In this document: one piece after another, positions 10,848 to 22,000 of the stretch | Layout of the letters: each line of letters opens with the position of its first letter | Position numbering within the stretch: the stretch's first letter is position 1 | DNA from: Symsagittifera roscoffensis | Taxonomy: Eukaryota; Xenacoelomorpha; Acoela; Convolutidae | Length of the DNA: 64,000 bases | Direction: 5' to 3' | Assembly: GCF_963678635.1 (NCBI RefSeq) | Contig: NW_026970911.1 | Location: 1-64,000, forward strand | The notes under the pieces: model-generated | The model's input: the letters and a program-made list of their open reading frames with translations, nothing else | What the model was told of the DNA's origin: nothing | The model's database searches: none | Translations under genes and position numbers: made by a program

Positions 10848-11292
10848 TTTTAGCTTCTTGTCATGTCCTGAATTGAATTTAATTAACAACTGGATTCATT
10901 TTGATAAGGATGAGAAGCTAGGAGTTGGGGGAAAGGGTTGATCCATCTTCGATGGAGATGATGATTTTTATCTACTGAACAAAAACAATAATAATTCAAT
11001 AAGTGGTAGCCCTGTTTTTAGGAGTGACCTCGTGGTCTGGGGATACTGAGTCCCAGCCATGAGCTCACTATTTGTGCATGTAATTAAGTTAATTTGAGTG
11101 TTTTGACCGAAGCCGAAAGCAGTAACGTTTTTTGTCGACCCGATGTTAGAAAAGACCACCGAAAGTACTGGCTTGGTAGAGACGGTGAAAAGCATGTAAA
11201 GCTCTGTTTAGGCGTTAGCCAGTCGTCTTAGGACTTAGTTTTATTTCCCGTCGATATGTATTTTCCGGGCGAATGTTACATAGATGTTTTTA

Positions 11293-11310
11293 TGGCGCTC
11301 CTGGGTGTTA
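11293..11310 (+). promoter_or_regulatory. Candidate primer-binding site of element A
   Basis: TGGCGCTCCTGGGTGTT starts 12 bp after the LTR. The complement ends in CCA as a tRNA 3' end would. The same ~17 bp occurs at the equivalent place in D (46847-46863, minus) and, with two changes, in E (50270-50286, minus), while flanking leader sequence differs. From memory it resembles the 3' end of tRNA-Asn (discriminator G), with about two mismatches; this is tentative. A 12-bp gap between LTR and site is longer than usual. Confidence 0.55.
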
Positions 11311-14137
11311 TTCTTTTTTAACATCATGACCGGCAGAACCGTTAACGAGCACTCCGCGCCGAGCGGATGCTCACATTAACGCCCTTAATAGGCCTAAACC
11401 GCCGGGGCGGAAGGGTAGTTCGGAACGCGGAAGCCTTCCGGATTACCGTGAATAGCTTTTTAACTTAGTTAAGACCGAAAATTCACGAACCAGGAAGGGT
11501 GGGGGGATTCGCGGTCCCGTCGTTCCCTGAGGGGATCGTGACCAAAAACACTTAAAGATATACATAAAACCAAACAAAAAGTAGTATAGTACCCAAGAAA
11601 AACAAAAAACATAAAAAATAACCGAAAAAAAAAAACAAAAACAGTAAAAAAAGTTTAAAAAATCAGTAGAAATCATCCCCCCAGACAAGATGTGATCCGA
11701 CCCCCCCGTTTGTTGTTGATAGATATATTGTTGTTACAGGCATTTATATCAGTCAGGATCGTTGCGATCAATTTTCTAGCCCGTTTGTGAGGCTTGTACT
11801 GTAGGGTTATTTGAGCATTTAAGCACGTTAATGATAAATTGCGCTCAATCCGGAAGGGTCCGCTGATTTGCGCTTAATTCGGAGGGGTCTTGGGAGAAGA
11901 CTGATCCGGCAAGCAGTACAAGGAGTAACAAGAAGGGGCTCAATGACAACAACAATCGACTGTTGGGTATCGTTAACAAGTTTTGTATCCCTTTTGATAC
12001 AAAAATTAGGATAGCAATCTGTGGGGGGCTCGACAGTGCTGCACTGTAGTGACCCTTCACCGAACTGCGAATATCCGAGTTAAGCACCTTAATTCGGATA
12101 TTAAACAAACCCTATATTAATAGTCTTATATCGTTTCTCAGTGAAAAACAAGGAAAACAGACCGGTTTTTAGGGTCACGACAAGTCGCGATTTTTGAAAT
12201 ATCGATATTTTTTGAAACGGAAAAAAGCGCTAAGTTAGTGTGTTACATCGTAACTGCACTACCATAATAGATAGAACCGGTTAAGTTTAGTTCGAAAGTG
12301 GTTGGAACTTTTTTGGTACCGAAACCGAAATTTCGTGATTTTGAGAAAACGAAACACTATAAATTCAGAAAATTTTTTAAAAATTTTGAGTTAGAACAGT
12401 AAGAATAGTTGTTCGGACAACGTCCACTAGTGAATCTACAAGTTTTAAGACCCGCTACCCGAAAGCCTTCCAGGTTGCAGAGAAATCGAACTTAACGTGT
12501 TTGATTTGGTGGATTCATCAATCCGGAGGGGTACAGGTAGCACAGTTTTTCGCAAATTTTTTCAACAAAAGCCTTTTAGATCGGGTCTTTTGCATTGAAC
12601 TAGAAAATTATAGGCCTTCTGAGCTCGGATCAAAAATTTTTAGGTCGAAAGGACCAGATTTGCGGAAAAAGTTAGGCGGAACCTATAAGAGAGAATTTTC
12701 TTGAGTTTAGAAAAAAGACGTTTTGGTTAATAACTTTGGAACTACTAGGCATATCAAGTTGATCTTGGAACCAATAGATCAGAAATTAGCAGAGCTTACT
12801 GATAGGGACAAAAGTCTTGCAAAAAAGTAAGCGTGAAAATTTTTTAGAAAAGCCCTTATACCCCTACCAAAAGGTAATAGCGGTTGAATAAAGTAACTTT
12901 AGGCTGTTCTAGACGAAAAGTGAAGGCTAAAGGCACAGCAAAACCTTAATCGAGCCGAAGTTAGGCAAACGACAAGACCCTTCACCGTTAGTGTGAATTG
13001 TAAAATAAGAGGCTTAACTTCAATCCGGAAGGGTCTAGGAAAGTAGTACATACCCTTCCTAGTTAATTGAAAAAACAAAATTGCATCGGAGAACGTATCC
13101 GGAGGGGTATAGGTTGAAAGAAGGAAATCTCCGAAAAGCTACTTTTACGAAATCGGAGGGCTCCCAATCCGGAGGGGTCAAAATTTTTTCAAGTTAGGAG
13201 GGGTCCGAATCCGGAGGGGTCTTATAGTTGCTAATTCGTAGGGGTCCAAATCCGGAGGGGTCTTGTGTTAACTAACTCAGAGGGGTCCCTATCCGGAAGG
13301 GTCTGGATTTTGTTAGTCCGGAAGGGTCCTATTTGTGCCAACCCGGAGGGGTATTATTTTATTAGAGGACTTAGGTAGACCAAAGAAAGACTAAAGTGAG
13401 AGGTATTAGGTTATTAGCACACAGGCTAGGTATCAGTGACTGCACTGGTAACTTGCCTTTCAATAAGAACCAGACCAAAACAAAACAGGTCCGAACTCGG
13501 ATATTCGCGACACTAAGTCTATATTAAAAAGAGCGTGACTCATTGGTGTGGATTGCAACATAATACGTTTTTGTGAAAAGTGACTGCCCTGAGGGTTTTA
13601 GTAGGTCTAGCTCGGGCAGTCCGAAGGCAGATAGGTAACACAGTACTCGGTGGGTGCAATAGACGCCCACTTGAGAAAATTACTGCCTTCAAAGTTTTTG
13701 TCTGTTTGGTGCAGCACCGAGCAGGGAAAGCTTTTTCTTTAAAAGACAAGTTCGACTATTGTACTGCGACCGACTAAGAGTACATTAAACATACGTTTTT
13801 TCATAGAGGTATTCATATTCTGTCATTGTATATATATACTTTTTGTTCTTGATTATAAATCAACATAAACTGTGCTTGATTGGGTAGTGAGTGCACTATC
13901 TTTTAAATTGACTGATAACATCATATTGTGCTAGTTTTCAAATCTTACGACCGATAATCGGTTAGTGTGAATAAATTTTATACAAACTGTACTCTGATAA
14001 CATACAGGGATTCGTGGTCACTATTTAATAGAATCTTGTGACATTTATTGTGTTGTGTCATTATTATTGTTAATAAAATTATAAGGTCACTAGCAATCGA
14101 GTTAAGTGTATAGGCATTAAGAAGTGACAAATAGAGA
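11311..14137 (+). other. Leader of element A
   Basis: About 2.8 kb without a gene between the primer site and gag. It opens with a GC-rich stretch (11340-11450), has an A-rich tract at 11560-11670, a GGAGGGGT-type array from 11847 to 13353 and a roughly 100-bp imperfect duplication at about 13570-13735 (two versions of an ACTGCC...GAAAG segment). Many stops in all frames. The length and repeats suggest packaging or regulatory roles. Confidence 0.7.
11847..13353 (+). repeat. Dispersed CCGGARGGGTC array in the leader of A
   Basis: About 16 copies of AATCCGGAGGGGTC or close variants: 11847, 11876, 12520, 13022, 13097, 13166, 13208 and then every 20-45 bp to about 13350, often as pairs of one good and one degenerate copy. 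Near 12463-12532 a whole module is repeated from the LTR (a CCTTCC box, a GATTTGGTGGATTCA-type stretch, then ATCCGGAGGGGT). Confidence 0.75.
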
Positions 14138-14881
14138 ATGAGTCTAGACAAGTCAAGGATACCAAAACGAGGTAATAGCTCTAGAAAATTCATACCTGAA
14201 GAGCAAAGAAAAACGATGACCGATCCTTTTGTGGATTGGATCAAGCGATCCCGGTCCGACAAAGGGGAGACGGTTTCAGGCAGAATGGTTGAAACGAGAA
14301 GTCAGAAGACCTCAGAAGAGCGTAAAGAACTGTTAGAAGTGGAGGTCAACACAGACCATGTCATGAACGACAACCAGGAAGTACATGGACTGGAAGGGAG
14401 AGGCAGAAGGCTGGCAAGTGAATCTACTCCGGTAGAACAAGGCCATGATTTTGCCACTTCCACCGGGACATTGGATCGAGAAGAGATGTCGGAACTGACG
14501 GACATCTCAACTGAAGTAGCGGCGACGAGAAGATCTCCGACAGACAACACTATGATGGCAGGCGGAACTGGGAAACAAACAACGTCATCATCGTTCTCAG
14601 AAAGAATGAAGAACACCTTCGGAAACATCTTTCCATTCACCATGGGAGGAGGCGCAGGGAACGAAGTTGAAACCCAGGAGGAAGAGGATGAAGAGGAGCA
14701 AGGGGACTTTGGATCTCAAGTCAGCCTCAATAGTTCGATCCAGGAGAATGAGGCATACGTCGGAAGAGAGACTGGAACCATGGACAAATTTGGTGTAGTG
14801 ACAACGATAAGCAAAGAGGCAAACACACCGGGCCAGTCAAAAGATTATGATGAGTTCAGAGCCACAAACTGGAGAGAGTAG
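14138..14881 (+). CDS. gag: Element A Gag, N-terminal region
   Basis: 247 codons. The start MSLDKSRIPKRG and the later MVETRSQ run match the start of D's Gag (RRSRVPV... and MVNTRSN), which supports this initiator. The rest is acidic, Ser/Thr-rich and probably disordered, resembling the N-terminal part of other Gypsy Gag proteins. It overlaps the next Gag frame (14847-15473) by 35 bp in another frame. D reads its equivalent in separate frames too, but breaks differ, so I favour mutation over programmed shifting. Structural protein of the cytoplasmic particle. Confidence 0.65.
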   Translation: MSLDKSRIPKRGNSSRKFIPEEQRKTMTDPFVDWIKRSRSDKGETVSGRMVETRSQKTSEERKELLEVEVNTDHVMNDNQEVHGLEGRGRRLASESTPVEQGHDFATSTGTLDREEMSELTDISTEVAATRRSPTDNTMMAGGTGKQTTSSSFSERMKNTFGNIFPFTMGGGAGNEVETQEEEDEEEQGDFGSQVSLNSSIQENEAYVGRETGTMDKFGVVTTISKEANTPGQSKDYDEFRATNWRE

Positions 14882-15473
14882 AACCAGAGGGCTAGGCAAC
14901 GCGTTAGCGGATCCTGAAATAGATAATGGGAAGACGTCGAGACAGAAAGTCAAGGCCCGGATCTCGACCAGCACGAAGCTACCTGGGACCGACAGGGTTA
15001 CACCGCCACTAGTGACGCCACTCGTGGATAACGGGGCAGCACTAGAAGAAGCCTTAAACAACATAGTGGACAGTTTAGGAGAGCAAAATGAACAGATGTC
15101 AATAAGAATGAGTGAACCAGAAAGGGCAGTTCACATTGAAAAAGAAAGTCTGCGGGAAGAAAAAAACCGCAATAGACAAGAAGTTGGCAGGAGCGAAAAA
15201 CGCTTGAAAGAAGGAACGGACGAGCACATGGCGAAGAACTTGTCGCGAATGACAAGAGAGGCGGAACAGCGAGAGTTACGTTTAAGAGACGACATGGAGA
15301 AGTTAAGAATTCAGCAAGAGCAGTCTCTTGGGACTCTTGACACAAAGATAGACGCCATGATGGAGAGGCGAACTCAGGCTATCATGGATAGGTTGGACGG
15401 GCTACTAAGCAGCAAGAGTGGACCAAAAGAGGGAGAACCGAACTCGGGAGGTCCCAGCAGGAGCCGAGGGTGA
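14847..15473 (+). pseudogene. gag: Element A Gag, coiled-coil region (out of frame)
   Basis: 208 codons in a frame different from the first Gag segment. It is highly charged (Glu, Arg, Lys) with heptads through residues ~85-190, ending in KIDAMMERR and a Ser/Gly/Pro-rich stretch. D's gag has a similar helix (QKRYDAV...SRDQAE...TKLDAIL at 43553-43300). Probably a multimerisation helix before the capsid domain. It ends in TGA at 15471 where the reading continues in a further frame. Confidence 0.6.
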
Positions 15474-16051
15474 ACTTCAATGAACATCAAAAGAGGAAGA
15501 CGTATGGATCCACTAGAGGCAGGGGTAGTTCATCAGGCTATGCCACAAGGGATAATAGAACATGGGGCCCGAACAGTAGAGCAAGTTCAACGGGGAACAG
15601 ACAGACCTCTAACGAACGACCAACGCAAGGCACACATGCGACTGGGAGAAGTGATTCCGATAACAGGGGCATGCAAGTCCGAGGAGGGGTCATGAGGACA
15701 CTCGAGCGTGAAACACTCACAGCAATTCGGATTGCAGGGATGCACCGCATACAGCCTTTGACGAGTTGTGAGGACACTCAAGCGGGACACTCAAGAGATG
15801 CTACGGCAATGGCCACAGCATTTGAACCCCTAAACAGGTCTTTGGAGACATTCCTGACAAGGTTATCCAGAACCAATAAACGCAGTGAGAAGTCCAGAAG
15901 AGTCTTTAAGAAACCAAGATGCTACAAAGGCGAATCTGATGGCTGTATTGATACCTGGATAGAGGTAATGAAACTGCATTTCGAGGAAGAGGACTTGTCG
16001 GAAGACAAGAATGCAGTGCGCTCACCAGTAACTTGGAAGGGACAGCCCTGA
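15470..16051 (+). pseudogene. gag: Element A Gag, linker and capsid start (out of frame)
   Basis: 193 codons with no good ATG at the beginning, so it is a continuation. It starts low-complexity (Arg/Gly/Ser/Thr) and ends with the beginning of the retrotransposon capsid domain (KKP--Y-GESDGCIDTWIEVMKLH), which matches D at KKPKEF--DSDGCIETWVEVMRLH. The frame then shifts near 16010, where A is shorter than D, into the pol frame at 16033. That indel is a clear lesion. Confidence 0.65.
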
Positions 16052-19000
16052 ACTGTGTCATGGCCAAGAAGCAATATCAGCTTGACACAGCCGAGAAAAT
16101 CTTCGAAATCTTGTTAAACCGTTTTGGATCAGGGGTGCAAGGGCACCAGGCGATGATGCGCTTCGAGAAACGGAGGCAACGAGAAGATGAAACGATAGAC
16201 AAATTTCTCGATGATTTGGAAATGCTGAGAAGACGCAGCCAACCGGATGAGTCAAACCGAAGGATGAACCTGGCCGTAGCTTCAAAATTCATCGATGGTG
16301 TGAAGAATGATGAACTTCGAACAATTCTAGCAACGCATTACACACCACTATCAACCAACGCGCCGACACCAGAGGAGTTGAGGCTCAAGTCAAAAGAGTA
16401 TCTTTTGTTGAAACCTCCTTCGAGATCTGGATACTACAAGAACAATTATGGCAATTTTAACAACGGACCAGCAAACCAAGGGAACAATTGGTACAAACCG
16501 AGGGTTGATATGGACAAGAGGCGCTCTTGTGCCAATTGCAGTTCAACGGACCATCATGTGTCAGCATGCCCAGCTTACAAACAAGGCATGAAAGCTCTAG
16601 GCTTTAGCCTCGGGGACGAAGATGCGTCAGAATTGGACCATGAGGATTTCATGAGAGGAGTAATTGCAAAATTCGGACCGAGGTGTTTCTTTTGCAACTT
16701 GGAAGGTCATTTTAAATCAGATTGTCCGCAATTCTGGGATGCAGTGGCAGACATCAAGCATCCAAGACATGAAGAAGCTTTGTCAGGAGTGAAAGCGAGC
16801 AAGGCTAGACTTTTGAGTGAAGCAGAGGCACGCAGAAAGGATAAACCTAAAGAGCTAGCGGCAAAGAAAATGCAAGCGGTAACAGAGGAGACACGTGAGC
16901 CAGAACCAGCAACTGCGGCTGATGACTTCAAGATCGATTATAGGGCAGCCGCGAGGGATGCTCTAAATAGAGTACAGCAGGAATTGGTGACGAAAGAGAT
17001 CGAACAAAAAGTGAAACTTGAACTGGAAAATGAGAAATTTCAGGAGCAACTGAATACCTTCGAAGCAACGAAGTTCGAAGAAACGAAAGCACCAAGCAGT
17101 TTGAACATGAAACTTAAAGTGATCTCCGGTCAGAGGTTCGGCATGGTGCCGCAAGGAAACAAGATACAGTCGATAATCTCAGTGGCTGGACACCAGGTAA
17201 TAAGAAATCTGAGTGAACCATCCGAGTTCACTTTGATGCATTTGGACACATATGCAGATTATCTGAGGCAGGTGGAGCCACGCACCGAGTCGAGAGCTGT
17301 GCGAGCACTACTAACGACGGGTGGCCCTTGCATGAAGAAACTGCATGGACGCTACCTAGAGGTCTATGGGCCGTATCAAATAATGCTGAACGTGGATGGA
17401 ATCAGTATCTACACCAGGACTTATGTAACAACAGATGATGACCAAATGGGGCAAACCTATTTGGGTGAAGAGGAACTCAAAGTCCGCAGGATAGGCCATG
17501 ACGCCATGATGGAACAAGACGCAATACACATTGGGTATGAAGCAGATGTGACTGCACATCTGCTCGACACCAACGGAACAAAACTCGGAGTCACAGGGCT
17601 TCTGGACACAGGAGCGGTAGTGAGTGTGATGCCGATAAAAACCTGGGAAAGAATGGGCTTCACGCGGGAAGATCTAATTCCAACGAATCTCCGACTGGCC
17701 GCTGCCAATCGAGGAGCTATCTACGTGGCCGGAAGAACACCAATAACGGCCCTCCACATGGGAGGACGGGATCTTTGGACGAGCTTCCTGGTGGTAGAGA
17801 ATCTGGACGACGCCGACCAATTCATCTTGGGCAGAGATTTTGTCACGAATTTTGACGTGATGATTGACTTGAACAACGGTCTGATACGGATTAGAAACCC
17901 GGACCGAAAGTATGTTAAGAGACCAATTAATGGGATAATAACAGACGAAAACAAGGTACCAATTTTTTTGGATAGAAAAGTAAAATTACAACCAGGACAG
18001 GCTGTGGTAGCAATTTTTAGAATGAGAAATTTAATTTCGTTAAGTGATAGTAAACAGGTTTGCTTAGTACCGAATCCAAATAGTCAGAGTTCGGTGATTT
18101 TAGGCCGGAGCTTCTCGGTAACGCGAAACGGACTGTGTGTCAATGTGTTGTTGAACACACTGGACAACACGGTTTCAATCCAGCGTGGAAAGAAGCTTGG
18201 CTACGCTTTGCCGATGAGGACCGACTATGAGGAGACACAAAACTTGAAGAGATATAGTGTGAAAGACTGTCCTTATCATGCCAATAAAGATAAAATTTTA
18301 AAGAGGATTAATGAATTAAAATCTATTCATAAAATGTTTTCAATGAAATCCGAAACGGATGACGGCTTATCAAGCTGCTCGAATTTTCCGGAACGCCCCT
18401 CGTCATATGAACTAGAATCTGACAAACCGGTTTTGCCAGAGATAGAACATTTAGAAGGGAAAATAGGTGAGGGAGATCTCGAAAAATTACGGGACCTCCT
18501 AAATCGGAACGCAGATGTATTTTCAAAACATAAGGCGGATATCGGTTGCTGTAACTTCGTCGAACACAAAATCGAACTAGAAGAGGGCGCCGTTCCCCAT
18601 AGGGAAGGCGCAAGACGAATGACGCCACACAAATCGGAAGCGTGCCGAGCGGAAATAGAAATGTTGCTTGAATACGACATGATAGAACCCTCGAAATCGC
18701 CATGGGCTTGCGGGGTAGTAATGGCGAAAAAGAATGGGGGGCAGCTTAGATTTTGTTGCGACTTTCGTTACTTGAACGCGGTAACGATAAAAGATGCGTA
18801 CCCGATACCGCGAATAGACGAGAGCCTATCTAAGCTTGGTGATGCCAAGTTCTTCACCACATTGGACTTAGGTTCTGCCTTCTGGCAGGTCCCTCTGCGG
18901 AAGAAGGACAGAGAGAAAACCGGATTCGCGTGCGAATTGGGATTGTACCAGTGGAAGAGGATGCCCTTCGGTTTGTGCAATGCAACGGCCACTTTTCAAA

Positions 19001-22000
19001 GACTGATGGCTCAGGCTTTGACGAGAGTGACTAAGAAGTACGGGAATCTCGTGATGTGTTACGTGGATGACGTAGTCATAGCGACACCGACCCTGGAAGA
19101 CCACATTGATAGGCTCGATGAGGTCTTTGGATGCATGAAAAGAGCTGGATTGAAGTGCAAACCATCGAAATGTGAAACCCTTAGGGATTCGATTAAGTAC
19201 CTAGGAAGAATGGTGGAAAGGCATGGTGTGAGGCCGGACCCAGAAGCAGTGGAAGCAGTGTTGACAAGGAAGGCCCCCAGAACGGACACACAGCTCCTGA
19301 GCTTCCTAGGGTTTGCCAATTACTACCGAGAATTCATAAAAGGATATGCGGACAAGGTGTATCCGATGCAGAAGCTGATGCGCAACAAGGGGAAAAAGTT
19401 CGAATGGAACGATGAGGCACAGGTTGCTTTCGAGAACATAAAGCGGGAACTGTGCGAAGCGCCAGTGCTGGGCATGCCCACAGAAAAGGGTATGTATGTT
19501 CTCGATACAGACGCATCGTTGGTAGCCATCTCAGGAATCTTGCATCAAGAGCAAGAATGGAACGGAAGAACAGTTCTCCGTCCCATTGCATACGGCAGCA
19601 AGGTCTTGAGTGACACAGAGATGAAATATGGCGCACCAAAAGCAGAAATGTTTGCAGTAGTCACCTTCGTGGAAAAGTACCGTGCATACTTGGGGAGCGC
19701 TCCCTCCAAGTTACGCGTGGACAACAGAGCGTTATCATGGTTGAAAACCTACTCGATGGATCAGAGTTATATTGGTAGATGGATAGTCAGATTGGATGGC
19801 TACCATATGATAATCGAACATAGGATGCGTGATAAACACCAGAATGCTGACAGCCTCAGCAAGAAAACTGAGTTTTATGAAAGATTGGAACAGAAGCAGG
19901 CCAATCAGGCGGAAATAAAGGAGGGATTCTCGTTTCTGGACAAAGAAACTTATGAAGCGCTTCCCTTAACGAGATGGTTGGATAAGTCTGGACATCCAAT
20001 TCCAGGGCACCCTGAGTTACCTGTAGAGAAAGCAGCCGAGATAAAGATCCTATCCAAGGAGGACCCAGTCCCCTTGGATCTGTTGCTGCGCTCGAACCTG
20101 GTCCAGCAAGAACGCTCTCGCATGAACATAAACAGCCTCTCATTATTGGATAAAACGGTGCAAGTCACACCGCAAGTGATGCGGATGCTGGGTGGATTGT
20201 TAGAAAGAGAAGTGACCAGAGATGACCCCGAGTGGACAGCAGCAGTGGCATCGCTAACAGTTAGTGAGAAGGTGAAGATCATGCCGTCCAGACGACAGCA
20301 CGAAGAGAACGAGAGGGATTGTAGGACAATAGTTCAGCAACTAGTATCCTCAATACCCCAAGACATTTTAACCAGTACTTCCTACGGACAGAGAGAACAG
20401 GGGAGCAGCAAGCGAAAGAAAGCCGTCACCTTTGTGGACCAGGATAAGGAAGGTAAAAAGGTAGAACAAAATCTGCTGCAAGACTATTTGTCCGGGGAGA
20501 CGAATGATGAAAAGAACCAGCGATCACAAGATCAACACCCGGGACAAGAAAATTTGTCCGGGGAGTCTGAGATAGACGAGAAAATTCCTGATGAGAAACA
20601 GGACCTAGAGAACAAGGTTTTGTCCGGGGAGTTCAGATGGATGCGAAGAAGGCACAGACATGATCTGGAGGAGCGTGCAGTCTCCAGTACAACCTCTTCG
20701 ACGGATGATGATTCCCGAAACTCAGGAATGGACACCGATTCAGACAGGAACTCGAGTTCGGGATCAGAACTGTCAGAATTAGCGATACACACGCTACTAG
20801 TGGAAACTCGGGCAAGGGACCTGGACAGAGAAGTGTACCAGGATCCTGACAGTGATCGCTACCTAATACCAAGCGAAAGAGTCTTTGACAACGCAGCGGA
20901 TGACTTGGAGACGATAGCGGTATCGAAACGTTCGATAAGCCTGTTGCCGCAGAAAGAGGTAGTCAGGACTGATCTTCAGCCGTTTAAACAAGAAACACAG
21001 CCGTTGGCGAAGAATTGGTGCGTTAAGATGGAAGAAGACACACACCAGCCCAACGAGCTGAATAGTCAGATGAGGGTCATGAAGACGTACTTAAAGGCGA
21101 GATACCGACTCTCGGACCTTCTAAGGGCGCAGAGAAATGATCGCATGACAAGCAACCTGAAAAGGTCGATCGAGAATGGTTCGCCGGATAAAGGGGACCT
21201 CGAGGAAGATAGTTATCGCATCCTGAGACAATACTTCATGCAGAAGGAAGGGAGGTTATATTTGAACAAGGACGGGATCGTGGCTTACAAAAGAAGAGAG
21301 GAAGACAGAGTCCTATACAAGTATAACGCGATAGTGTTACCGCAACTCTATCAGACAGAACTATTATTCAGGTCACATGATGAGATGGGCCATCAGGGGA
21401 TCGACAAAGTATATCAGAGAATCCTGAAGCGCTTTGAGTGGCCTGGGATGAAAAAGGCATGCGAGAAATGGGTAAAAGCATGTCTGTCATGCCAACAGGT
21501 CAAGGATCCAAGGAAGTTGCGATTTCCTTTACAATCGATCGAGTCGTCTGAGTTCAACGAGGTTGTGCAAATAGATCACCAAAAGATATGCATGACAGAC
21601 AATGGTTATAATCAGGTGCTGGTCATGATAGATCATTTTACGAAGTATGCAGAGGTCGTGCCCTGCATAACAGCCTCGGCGGAAGAGACATGCGACCACC
21701 TGATCAACACGTGGATAGCAAGACATGGTTGTCCGATGACGTTTCAATCGGATAATGGAACAGCTTTCGTAGGAGAGCTTACGAAAGAGCTTATGAGACG
21801 CTCACAGGTCGCTCAAGCTCACTCCACGACATACCACCCTCAGACGAACGGCTTAGTGGAAAGACAGAATAGGACGTTAGTGTCGATGCTGAGAGTATAT
21901 TGTTCCAGGTACATGACTGATTGGGAAAGATACCTTCCACAGGTGATGGGAGCATATAACAGCACGCAACACTCCACCACCGGAGTCAGTCCACACATGA

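Larger units (their letters stand above)
10357..11280 (+). repeat. 5' LTR of element A
   Basis: 924 bp beginning TGACATTCGACC and ending CGAATGTTACA. Nearly identical to 33893-34814; a more diverged relative is the LTR of C (54198-55109, inverted). It contains a TATA box, a 12-bp-arm hairpin and a pair of inverted CCTTCCGGATT boxes. A 70-codon frame starting with TTG is present in all three LTRs but shows no synonymous bias by eye, so I do not call it a gene. Confidence 0.93.

Noticed and set aside
14138-16051. Programmed frameshifting between Gag frames of A
   Set aside because: The breaks in A and D are at different places and at least one in A (near 16010) is an indel relative to D, so mutation is simpler.
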